7,023 nucleotides of DNA from positions 1-7,023 of the forward strand of contig CALMBN010000186.1 of NCBI GenBank assembly GCA_937860195.1, in the 5' to 3' direction. The DNA is from an uncultured Novosphingobium sp. (GTDB lineage: Bacteria > Pseudomonadota > Alphaproteobacteria > Sphingomonadales > Sphingomonadaceae). Within the stretch, counting starts at the first letter, position 1. Each line of letters starts with the position of its first letter. Positions 1 through 4,353 of this stretch are shown piece after piece. The translations under genes and the position numbers were made by a program. A model generated the notes under the pieces. That model made no database searches. It was not told the DNA's origin and saw only the letters and a list, made by a program, of their open reading frames with translations.

Positions 1-180
1 GTCGATGAGCCAAAGCGCAACGGCCGGAAAGAGGATGGTGCCGCTCGCCTGCACGCCGCTGTAATATCCCGAGGCTTCGCCGCGCCGCTGCGGCGGTGCG
101 CTCAACGCCAGCATGGAATAGCCCGCAGCGCTCATAGCGGCCCAGCCGATGCCGCGCAGGCAGATATCGACCAGCTCGAC
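1..180 (-). CDS. MFS transporter, internal fragment (partial at window edge)
   Basis: Reading the minus strand from 180 down to 1 gives about 60 residues typical of a major facilitator superfamily transporter. They include a membrane helix with RGIGWAAMSAAGYSML, the cytoplasmic loop APPQRRGEASGYYSG, and the start of the next helix (SGTILFPAVALWL). The RRGEASGYY loop is the basic inter-helix loop common in drug/sugar MFS exporters, so an inner-membrane transporter is likely, but the substrate cannot be told. No start codon belongs to this piece: upstream it is continuous in frame with the N-terminus of an FAD oxidoreductase (297-181), which is not a natural MFS beginning. The exact switch is between roughly 185 and 150. 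The 3' end lies outside the window. Family call fairly sure; gene identity unknown. Confidence 0.6.
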
Positions 181-297
181 CGTGTCGCAACCGGCGGCGC
201 TGGCCGCGGCCGCGGAGCCGGCGGGCCCGCCGCCGGCGACGACGACGTCATAGCCATCTTCGACGGGGATGTCGCGAGCAAGCCTGTAGGTTTGCAT
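181..297 (-). CDS. FAD-dependent oxidoreductase N-terminus, fused in frame to MFS piece
   Basis: From the ATG at 297 the minus strand encodes MQTYRLARDIPVEDGYDVVV followed by AGGGPAGSAAAASAA. This is a classic Rossmann dinucleotide-binding motif GxGxxG/A (here GGGPAG) near residue 20, at the end of a first beta strand. The short leader RDIPVEDGYDVVVAGGGPAG resembles the family of FAD-dependent oxidoreductases often found in sugar-degradation or secondary-metabolism loci (inference from memory). Only about 37 residues remain, since a natural member has several hundred. The frame continues without a stop into an MFS transporter segment, so as read this is a chimera. The start codon overlaps the stop of the preceding gene (TGATG), a normal translational-coupling arrangement, so the 5' end looks authentic. 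Confidence 0.6.
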
Positions 298-344
298 CAC
301 TCCACCTTGATTCCGGATTGCTGCACGACCCGGCGCATGCGCTC
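297..344 (-). CDS. 3' end of an unidentified gene upstream of the FAD oxidoreductase
   Basis: The last ~15 codons before the TGA at 299-297 read RRVVQQSGIKVE. They are in frame with the TolB-like N-terminus upstream, but TolB does not look like this after ADLER, where the family normally continues with SG and an aromatic residue. The 1-nt overlap with the following ATG suggests that this tail and the FAD oxidoreductase came from the same operon. The joint with TolB lies around 335-345, at the sequence GATCTGGAGCGCATGCGCC on the minus strand. Too short to name. Confidence 0.35.
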   Translation of the reverse strand, partial: ERMRRVVQQSGIKVE

Positions 345-524
345 CAGATCGGCGCGCACGATGGTCGCAATCGGCTGGCTCGATTTGTCTTCATCACGAA
401 AGCGCGTGATGGCGATGGGCAACTGAGTCGCGCCGACGCCGGAAATCTCGACCCGGAACTGGGCGAACGCCGGCATGCCGAGGAACGAAGCAGCGGCCAG
501 TGCGAAGTCACGTCGTTGCAGCAT
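345..524 (-). CDS. tolB: TolB-like N-terminus (Tol-Pal translocation protein), truncated
   Basis: The ATG at 524 starts MLQRRDFALAAASFLGMPAF ending in AQ, a short signal peptide with an RR pair, a hydrophobic core and AFAQ before the cleavage site. The mature part begins FRVEISGVGATQLPIAI and continues with PIATIVRADLER, the recognisable beginning of the TolB N-terminal domain. TolB is the periplasmic beta-propeller of the Tol-Pal system, which keeps the outer membrane attached during division. Only ~60 residues of roughly 430 are present and the propeller is missing. The style (signal peptide, FRVEISGVGATQLPIAI) is closer to betaproteobacterial TolB than to the alphaproteobacterial centre of the window, which is an inference. 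A GGAA purine run about 6-10 nt before the ATG can serve as the ribosome binding site. The frame runs on in an unrelated tail to a TGA at 297. Confidence 0.6.
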
Positions 525-577
525 CAAAGGTTCCGATTTGTCATGGATCAGCAAAGTGATGGGATTGTTCCATCGAT

Positions 578-838
578 TCACGTTCGCGTTTCCAGCGGCG
601 TGGACATCTTCAGATAGCGGTAATAGGTGCCCTCGGCGACGTAGACCGCCAGCACGAAGCCCAGGCGCCCGTCGAGAAAGCCGCGCACTCCCGCCGCCTC
701 CATCCACGGCCCCAGCTCGCTGTAGCAGCGGTTCCCCGGCGTGGCGCGCAGGCTCGCGCACGGCGAGCAGCCACCGGGAAACAGGCTGGCGGTGTCGGCA
801 AAGAACGTGGCCCCGGCGAACGTACAGTGATTTGCGGC
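578..838 (-). CDS. unrecognised protein, C-terminal fragment
   Basis: One minus-strand frame ending at the TGA at 578-580 has convincing GC-rich codon use over about 86 residues. Readable landmarks are CTFAGATFFADTASLFPGG, a CSPC pair, GNRCYSELGPWMEAAGVRG, and a closing stretch FVLAVYVAEGTYYRYLKMST. The four cysteines (one near the left end, two in CSPC, one in NRCY) could form disulfides or a metal site. I do not recognise the family. The frame stays open further upstream, but there it is antisense to the PspC tail on the plus strand, so the true joint is near 835-845. It precedes the TolB-like start by 53 nt on the same strand. Whether that spacing is natural cannot be judged. Confidence 0.4.
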   Translation of the reverse strand, partial: AANHCTFAGATFFADTASLFPGGCSPCASLRATPGNRCYSELGPWMEAAGVRGFLDGRLGFVLAVYVAEGTYYRYLKMSTPLETRT

Positions 839-925
839 GATCTCGATCGCCGCCTGGCCGAAGTTGAAACCTTTTACGTCAGCAGCAATCCCCGGCTTTC
901 GTCGGAAATCGAGCGGCTGCGCTGA
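839..925 (+). CDS. pspC: PspC-like protein, C-terminal tail only
   Basis: In the plus frame ending at TGA 923-925, the last 28 residues read GDLDRRLAEVETFYVSSNP and RLSSEIERLR. This matches the layout of PspC C-terminal tails, in which a charged helix of the form R-x-L-x-x-[ME]-E-x-[YF]-V-[TS]-S is followed by a second short helix. PspC is the inner-membrane sensor/toxin-like partner of PspB in the phage shock (envelope stress) system. Nothing of the PspC membrane domain is present, because the sequence upstream of ~839 belongs to a gene on the other strand. It lies 31 nt before the first PspB-like gene on the same strand, the expected neighbourhood. The tail is also similar to the C-terminal motif of the following small proteins. 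The identification depends on a short stretch. Confidence 0.5.
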   Translation, partial: DLDRRLAEVETFYVSSNPRLSSEIERLR

Positions 926-937
926 AGCACCTGAAAT

Positions 938-946
938 TCAAGGGGA
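938..946 (+). promoter_or_regulatory. Ribosome binding site of the first PspB-like gene
   Basis: A strong purine-rich AAGGGGAG run ends about 10-12 nt before the ATG at 957. It supports this start over the ATG in another frame at 947. Confidence 0.5.
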
Positions 947-956
947 GTGAATCACC

Positions 957-1244
957 ATGGGACCCGATACCATCTGGATCTTCATACCGCTGTTTGCGCT
1001 GTCGATCCCGATCCTGAAGCTGTGGACCGGCCACCGGCAGAAGATTGCAGAAATTCAAGCGCAAGCTACCGCCGAAAAGGCCGCGCAGTACGCCACCAAC
1101 AACACCCAGCTGGAAGACCGCGTGCGGGTGCTGGAACGGATCGTTACCGACAAGGGTTACGATGTCGCCAGCCAGATCGAAGCGCTGCGCGATGCCCGCA
1201 AGGTCGAGGCCCTGATCGACAGCCGCGAACAGGATCGTAGCTGA
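957..1244 (+). CDS. pspB: PspB-like small membrane protein 1 of 6
   Basis: This 95-residue protein follows the PspC tail and is the copy most like ordinary PspB. It has one N-terminal membrane span (about residues 6-23, IWIFIPLFALSIPIL and onward), then a basic cytoplasmic start (WTGHRQKIAEIQAQ) and a long charged, coiled-coil-prone helix. The helix carries EDRVRVLERIVTDKGYDVA followed by QIEALRD (about residues 53-79), and an extra polar tail completes the protein. PspB in other proteobacteria is ~75 residues with the same span plus a leucine-rich helix, binds PspC, and passes envelope stress to PspA. That role is inferred here. The stop overlaps the next ATG (TGATG), so the next gene is probably translationally coupled. 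Family membership is fairly sure; function of this copy is not shown. Confidence 0.7.
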   Translation: MGPDTIWIFIPLFALSIPILKLWTGHRQKIAEIQAQATAEKAAQYATNNTQLEDRVRVLERIVTDKGYDVASQIEALRDARKVEALIDSREQDRS

Positions 1245-1576
1245 TGGGTGCCGGAGATATCCTTAATATCATCGGCATCGCTGGCCCGATCATTGCGATT
1301 GTCGTTGCTGTCGGAGTCGGCGGATGGCTGCTCGATACCCGGATGCGGATCAAGAACGGCTACCCGCTCAACGGCAGTTGGGGGCAGAAGCTCTATCCCA
1401 AGACCAGCAGCGAAGAGGTCGAGCGGATCAAGCTGCTCAGCCAGGAAAACGCCCAGCTGCGCGCCGAACTGGGAAGCCTGAAAGACCGGCTTGGCAATGT
1501 CGAGCGGATCGTGACCGACAGCGGTTACCGGCTGACGCATGAGATCGAAGCGCTGCGCGACCAAACCAAGAATTGA
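1244..1576 (+). CDS. PspB-like small membrane protein 2 of 6
   Basis: This 110-residue product is the longest of the array. An N-terminal hydrophobic segment (about residues 6-30, with IIGIAGPIIAIVVAVGVGG) is followed by RMRIKNGYPLNGSWGQKLYP, a linker shared in part with copy 3 (GYALEDEWGGK). A coiled-coil helix follows, with heptad-like leucines in VERIKLLSQENAQLRAELGS. The family motif DRLGNVERIVTDSGYRLT then IEALRDQ closes the protein. The start at 1244 shares its A with the stop of copy 1, and no separate ribosome site is obvious, so coupling is likely. The architecture suggests a single-pass inner-membrane protein with a cytoplasmic helix able to pair with its paralogues, which is inference. 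Confidence 0.65.
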   Translation: MGAGDILNIIGIAGPIIAIVVAVGVGGWLLDTRMRIKNGYPLNGSWGQKLYPKTSSEEVERIKLLSQENAQLRAELGSLKDRLGNVERIVTDSGYRLTHEIEALRDQTKN

Positions 1577-1593
1577 ACCGGAGGGTATGAACG

Positions 1594-1890
1594 ATGGATT
1601 GGGGTGATCCCGGCTTTGTCATGGCCATTGTCGCCATTTCGACCGTCGGCTGGTTGGTCAACAACTGGATCCGCGCTCGCCATGGCTATGCCCTGGAAGA
1701 CGAATGGGGCGGCAAGACCGATCATGGCGGCAAGGAAGTAGCCGGGCTGAAAGCCGAGAACGCCGAACTCAAGGAGCGGCTTGCGCTGTTCGAGGACCGG
1801 GTGATCGTGCTGGAGCGGATCGCGACCGATAAATCAGTCAACCTGGCGGCCCAGATCGAGGATCTGCGCAACGAGAAGGGACGGGGATAA
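1594..1890 (+). CDS. PspB-like small membrane protein 3 of 6
   Basis: This 98-residue product has an N-terminal span at about residues 8-25 (FVMAIVAISTVGWLV), then NNWIRARHGYALEDEWGGK, matching the GY-x-L-x(3)-WG-x-K linker of copy 2. A helix with ENAELKERLALFEDR follows, and the family motif VLERIATDKSVNLAAQIEDL comes near the end. A good ribosome site (CCGGAGGG, around 1579-1586) precedes the ATG by about 7 nt, so this copy can start translation on its own 17 nt after copy 2 ends. Its stop TAA overlaps the ATG of copy 4 by one base. Copies 2 and 3 look like the most recent duplication of the set, judged by the shared linker. Confidence 0.65.
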   Translation: MDWGDPGFVMAIVAISTVGWLVNNWIRARHGYALEDEWGGKTDHGGKEVAGLKAENAELKERLALFEDRVIVLERIATDKSVNLAAQIEDLRNEKGRG

Positions 1891-2159
1891 TGAGCTTTGG
1901 TGATTTCATGGGATTGGTGGCCGCGATGGGCGGACTGGTCGGGATCGTCGCGATTCTCGGTCAGGCCTATCAGCGCCGGCTCGAGCACAAGGAACGGATT
2001 GCCGAACTGAAGGCAGCTGGTCCGCCCGCCACCGGGCGCGATGATACCGTCGCGCGGCTGGAACAGCGCCTGCGCGTGCTGGAACGGATCGCTACCGACA
2101 AGACCACGGGGCTTGCCTCACAAATCGAAGACCTGCGCGAAGACGCAGCGGCCCGTTAA
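1890..2159 (+). CDS. PspB-like small membrane protein 4 of 6
   Basis: This 89-residue product begins MSFGDFMGLVAAMGGLVGIV, a membrane span rich in glycine, and continues with QAYQRRLEHKERIAELKAAG. A proline/glycine break follows, then the second helix VARLEQRLRVLERIATDKTT ending GLASQIEDLRED. The first helix is closest to the PspB pattern of a basic stretch immediately inside the membrane. The TAATG overlap with copy 3 makes coupled translation likely. Single-pass inner-membrane protein with a cytoplasmic coiled coil is the best description, and partners are probably the neighbouring copies (inference). Confidence 0.65.
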   Translation: MSFGDFMGLVAAMGGLVGIVAILGQAYQRRLEHKERIAELKAAGPPATGRDDTVARLEQRLRVLERIATDKTTGLASQIEDLREDAAAR

Positions 2160-2173
2160 AGCTTGGAGACCAG

Positions 2174-2458
2174 ATGATGGATATGGGCACTGCACTTGTC
2201 GTAATTGCCGGGATTGGCGCGTTCTATTCGCTCAAATCGCAGCGGATCGGCGCTGGCGGCGGATTTGGCCGCAAGCACCGGCGGGGCGGCGAAGCGCCCG
2301 CGGACCCGCAAACCCTGCTGGCCAGCCCGCGCGAAGCCGAATTGCAGAAAGAAGTCGAAGGTCTGCGCGAGCGAATTCATGTGCTCGAACGGATCGCCAC
2401 CGATGGCCGCGGCACGCGCGCCTTGGCCGATGAAATCGAAGGTCTGCGCGAAAAGTGA
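2174..2458 (+). CDS. PspB-like small membrane protein 5 of 6
   Basis: This 94-residue product has a short N-terminal hydrophobic segment (MGTALVVIAGIGAFYSLKS), just long enough for one span. A basic glycine-rich linker (RIGAGGGFGRKHRRGG) and the helix EAELQKEVEGLRERIHVLER with the motif IATDGRGTRALADEIEGLRE follow. Two extra residues sit between TD and IE compared with the other copies. GGAGA at about 2164-2168 precedes the ATG at 2174. An in-frame ATG at 2177 is an equally possible start. It lies 14 nt after copy 4. The weaker membrane segment sets it apart, so it may be more peripheral. Confidence 0.6.
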   Translation: MMDMGTALVVIAGIGAFYSLKSQRIGAGGGFGRKHRRGGEAPADPQTLLASPREAELQKEVEGLRERIHVLERIATDGRGTRALADEIEGLREK

Positions 2459-2483
2459 TCGCGCCTGAACTGGGAGAAACGCC

Positions 2484-2717
2484 ATGATCAGCGACTACCT
2501 CCTGATTGCCGCCAGCGCACTGCTGTGCGTCGCCATTGTCGCGCACACCTCGTTGCGGGGCTGGCAAGGCTGGCTGCAATTAAGGGCCCGCGAACTGGAT
2601 CGGCACCGGCCCGAAATCGAAGGCGGCGCAACCAACGGCGCAGCCCGGATCGAGATTGCCGACCTCAAGGAACGCATCCGCAAACTGGAAGCCATCGCAG
2701 CCGGAGTCGACCTATGA
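2484..2717 (+). CDS. PspB-like small membrane protein 6 of 6, shortened C-terminus
   Basis: This 77-residue product matches the usual PspB length. An N-terminal span (about residues 4-21, YLLIAASALLCVAIVAH) is followed by a basic region with HTSLRGWQGWLQLRARELDR and a final helix RIEIADLKERIRKLEAIAAG ending VDL. The last helix aligns with the VLERIATD motif of the other copies (RKLEAIAAG), but the TD and the IE-x-LR ending are lost. It is therefore a diverged or trimmed member. A GGGAGAAA ribosome site (2470-2477) lies 6-7 nt before the ATG. Its stop overlaps the next start (ATGA), so the following small protein is probably translated with it. Confidence 0.6.
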   Translation: MISDYLLIAASALLCVAIVAHTSLRGWQGWLQLRARELDRHRPEIEGGATNGAARIEIADLKERIRKLEAIAAGVDL

Positions 2718-2890
2718 ATGACCATCGCGGCACTGCCGCCAAAGCCGGAATCAGCCTGGGCAGCGCAATCGCCGTGGCGATCAGCTGGAGTCTCAACAAA
2801 TCGATCTTCTGGGCGATCCTCCATGGCGTGTTTTCGTGGTTCTATGTGATCTTTTATGCATTCACCCGGCCAGGTGGGTTGATGGGGTAA
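2714..2890 (+). CDS. Small hydrophobic membrane protein (58 aa)
   Basis: This product starts inside the stop of copy 6 (ATGA, 4-nt overlap). After a polar N-terminus it has a small-residue hydrophobic segment (AGISLGSAIAVAISWSL), NKSIFWAILHGVFSW, and an aromatic stretch FYVIFYAFTRPGG. This fits one long or two short membrane spans linked near NKS. It lacks the charged coiled coil and the VLER motif, so it is not a PspB copy. I recall similar short W/Y-rich proteins as conserved hypotheticals but know no function. The overlap with copy 6 argues that it belongs to the same operon and perhaps the same membrane complex. It is the last gene before the palindromic repeat. Confidence 0.55.
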   Translation: MNDHRGTAAKAGISLGSAIAVAISWSLNKSIFWAILHGVFSWFYVIFYAFTRPGGLMG

Positions 2891-2892
2891 CC

Positions 2893-3043
2893 CCCCTCTC
2901 CAACTGCGGCTAGTTTGCTGCGCTCTCAAGCCTTTGTATCCTCTCCCGCAAGGGGAGAGGAAAGTTCAATTCTGCTCCTCTCGCCTTGCGGGAGAGGATA
3001 GCGCAGCTTGCCGCCTTGGCGGCTAGCGGAGCTTGGAGAGGGG
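2893..3043. repeat. REP-like composite palindromic repeat
   Basis: Two 25-nt arms, 2937-2961 and 2976-3000, are inverted copies with one mismatch around a 14-nt loop. Each arm is itself a hairpin: CCTCTCCC, the loop GCAA, then GGGGAGAGG on the left, and the mirrored version with one change on the right. Further out, CCCCTCTCCAA at 2893-2903 pairs perfectly with TTGGAGAGGGG at 3033-3043, and weaker pairing (around CTAG) continues between. This resembles the intergenic palindromes scattered in many GC-rich proteobacterial genomes. It fills almost the whole 179-nt gap between the array and sufE. As RNA it could form a long stem and act as a 3' stabiliser or transcription barrier, but no U-run follows, so it is not a standard terminator. 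Confidence 0.7.
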
Positions 3044-3069
3044 CTTGTGCCCGCGCCAACGCAAGCTAC

Positions 3070-3489
3070 ATGCACACCATGCGCAGCCTCCCCGACATCG
3101 CCGAAGAGTATGAATTCCTCGAAGGCGACGAACGCTATCGCCTGCTGATCGAACTGGGCCGCGAACTGGAGCCGATGCCCGACGCGCTGAAGACCGATGC
3201 GACGCTCGTGCGCGGTTGTTCGGCTTCGGTCTGGGTTTACCCGACCCAACTGGATGATGGCCGGCTGCACTTTCTGGCCGACAGCAACGCCGCGATCACC
3301 AAGGGGATCGTCGCGCTGGTGCTGACCACGGTGCAAGACCGCCCCGCCGCCGAGGTCGCCGCGACCGACATCGAAGCCGCGCTGTCCCCGTTCGATCTCA
3401 AGAACCAGCTCTCTTCCAACCGCACCCAGGGCCTGCCCAACATGATCGCACTGGTGCGTGAGACCGCCGCGCGGATTGCGGCGGGTTGA
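3070..3489 (+). CDS. sufE: SufE family sulfur-acceptor protein
   Basis: SufE accepts persulfide sulfur from the cysteine desulfurase SufS for iron-sulfur cluster assembly in the cytosol. From the ATG at 3070 the protein has 139 residues, the usual SufE length. It contains IAEEYEFLEGDERYRLLIEL in the first helix, PMPDALKTDATLVRGCSASV with the sulfur-accepting cysteine at residue 50, and late conserved motifs GIVALVL and LSSNRTQGLPNM. The frame is open back to 2986, but that stretch is repeat sequence, so the longer start is rejected. The ATG at 3079 (MRSLPDI) is an equally plausible start, and neither has a strong ribosome site. No suf cluster genes are visible in the window. The next gene follows after 4 nt. 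Confidence 0.85.
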   Translation: MHTMRSLPDIAEEYEFLEGDERYRLLIELGRELEPMPDALKTDATLVRGCSASVWVYPTQLDDGRLHFLADSNAAITKGIVALVLTTVQDRPAAEVAATDIEAALSPFDLKNQLSSNRTQGLPNMIALVRETAARIAAG

Positions 3490-3493
3490 GCCG

Positions 3494-3844
3494 GTGACCC
3501 GCCCGCTCTATCTGGTCGGCGGCCTTTTTTCGGTCGGCCTCGGGATCGTCGGGGCATTTCTGCCGATCGTGCCAACTGTGCCGTTCCTGCTGCTCGCTGC
3601 ATTCTGCTTCGCACGATCAAACCCGGAGTGGGAGCAACGCCTGCTCGATCATCCGCAATATGGCGCATCACTGCGCGATTGGCGGACCCGGAAAGCGATC
3701 TCGCGACGGGCCAAAGTGACGGCGATCGGCGCAATGAGTGTGGGTGCCGCTGTGACCTGGCTGACGCTCGGCTGGCCGTGGGTCGGGCTTTCGCTCGCGA
3801 TCCTGGCGATCTGCGGCGGATGGATCTGGACCCGGAATGAGTAA
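3494..3844 (+). CDS. DUF454 (YbaN-like) inner-membrane protein
   Basis: The GTG at 3494, 4 nt after sufE, gives a 116-residue protein beginning VTRPLYLVGGLFSVGLGIVG. The DUF454 signature is clear: GAFLPIVPTVPFLLLAAFCF followed by ARSNPEWEQRLLDHPQYG, then DWRTRKAISRRAKV. Two further hydrophobic stretches come at the C-terminus (AIGAMSVGAAVTWLTLGW and VGLSLAILAICGG). Three or four membrane helices are expected. The family's function is unknown. An upstream in-frame ATG at 3458 lies inside sufE and would add residues foreign to the family, so the GTG is preferred. Likely cotranscribed with sufE. It ends 2 nt before the end of the convergent thioesterase gene. Confidence 0.8.
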   Translation: MTRPLYLVGGLFSVGLGIVGAFLPIVPTVPFLLLAAFCFARSNPEWEQRLLDHPQYGASLRDWRTRKAISRRAKVTAIGAMSVGAAVTWLTLGWPWVGLSLAILAICGGWIWTRNE

Positions 3845-3846
3845 TT

Positions 3847-4251
3847 TTAGTCCTTTTTCGGCCCGAAGAAGTGTGCTGCAATTTCCTCCCCGATCCGCGC
3901 CGGTCGCAGGGTGGCTGAATCGATATAGCACCAGCTCGAATTGACTTCGGCCAGCACATCCTCGCCGCGCTTGAGCAGCGTCTGATAGAACGCCCGTGCG
4001 CCCTGCACGCTTTCCAGCACGACCTGCGCGATCACCTCGTCATCGAGGAACGCCGGCTTGCGATAGGTAATCTCATGCTTCAGCGCCACCCAGGCCCGGG
4101 TCGCCACCGCTTCGGCCGGGGCCAGCTTGTGCCAGTGTGAGAGCACGGCATCCTGCACCCAGCCAAGATAGCGGGCATTGTTGACGTGCCCCATGAAATC
4201 GATGTCGGCGGGCAGGATCGTGATTGGGAAAATATGGGCGCGAGCAGTCAT
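3847..4251 (-). CDS. Acyl-CoA thioesterase, 4-hydroxybenzoyl-CoA thioesterase (4HBT) family
   Basis: The 134-residue product reads MTARAHIFPITILPADIDFM then GHVNNARYLGWVQDAVLSHW. The D-x-D-x-x-GHVNNARY motif carries the catalytic aspartate and loop of the YbgC/FadM-like hot-dog thioesterases, which hydrolyse acyl-CoA in the cytosol. ITYRKPAFLDDEV and NSSWCYIDSATLRPARI are the expected middle and final strands. Length fits a single hot-dog domain. The ATG at 4251 was chosen because hot-dog proteins start about 15-20 residues before this motif. In-frame ATGs at 4281 and 4287 would add 10-12 residues without a better ribosome site. The frame stays open far upstream through the antisense of leuC, which is a shadow. 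Substrate unknown. Convergent with the DUF454 gene and divergent from leuC. Confidence 0.82.
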   Translation of the reverse strand: MTARAHIFPITILPADIDFMGHVNNARYLGWVQDAVLSHWHKLAPAEAVATRAWVALKHEITYRKPAFLDDEVIAQVVLESVQGARAFYQTLLKRGEDVLAEVNSSWCYIDSATLRPARIGEEIAAHFFGPKKD

Positions 4252-4317
4252 ACTGCTGACATAGGTGTTAATTGGTTGCATTACCATGACAGACTTGGCC
4301 GGATTGCGCCCAGTTGC

Positions 4318-4346
4318 TTGCAAAACGCGCCGCGCTGCGGCTAGGG
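4318..4346 (+). promoter_or_regulatory. Possible leaderless promoter for leuC
   Basis: TTGCAA at 4318-4323 stands 16-17 nt before GCTAGGG (4340-4346), a -35/-10 arrangement of the type I associate with sphingomonad housekeeping promoters. A start point 6-8 nt after it would fall almost on the leuC ATG at 4354. This fits the absence of any Shine-Dalgarno run before that ATG. The -10 is weak against the standard consensus, so this is a suggestion only. Confidence 0.3.
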
Positions 4347-4353
4347 CCTCTCC

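Noticed and set aside
957..2890. Toxin-antitoxin, holin or prophage gene cluster
   Set aside because: Several small membrane genes in a row invite this reading, but the shared coiled-coil motif, the PspC tail and the absence of any phage or DNA-binding gene favour a Psp-type locus.
2937..3000. CRISPR-like repeats
   Set aside because: There are only two copies, inverted rather than direct, and no spacer series; a REP-like palindrome explains them.
2986..3069. Upstream ATG extension of SufE
   Set aside because: The added residues come from the palindromic repeat and have no counterpart in SufE proteins.
3045..3070. Promoter for sufE (TTGTGC and GCTACA)
   Set aside because: The spacing between boxes is only 14 nt and the second box overlaps the possible start codon.
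3237..3959. 240-codon minus-strand open frame across sufE and the DUF454 gene
   Set aside because: It is antisense to two well-recognised genes, is arginine/serine/proline-rich as expected for a GC-rich shadow frame, and resembles no family.
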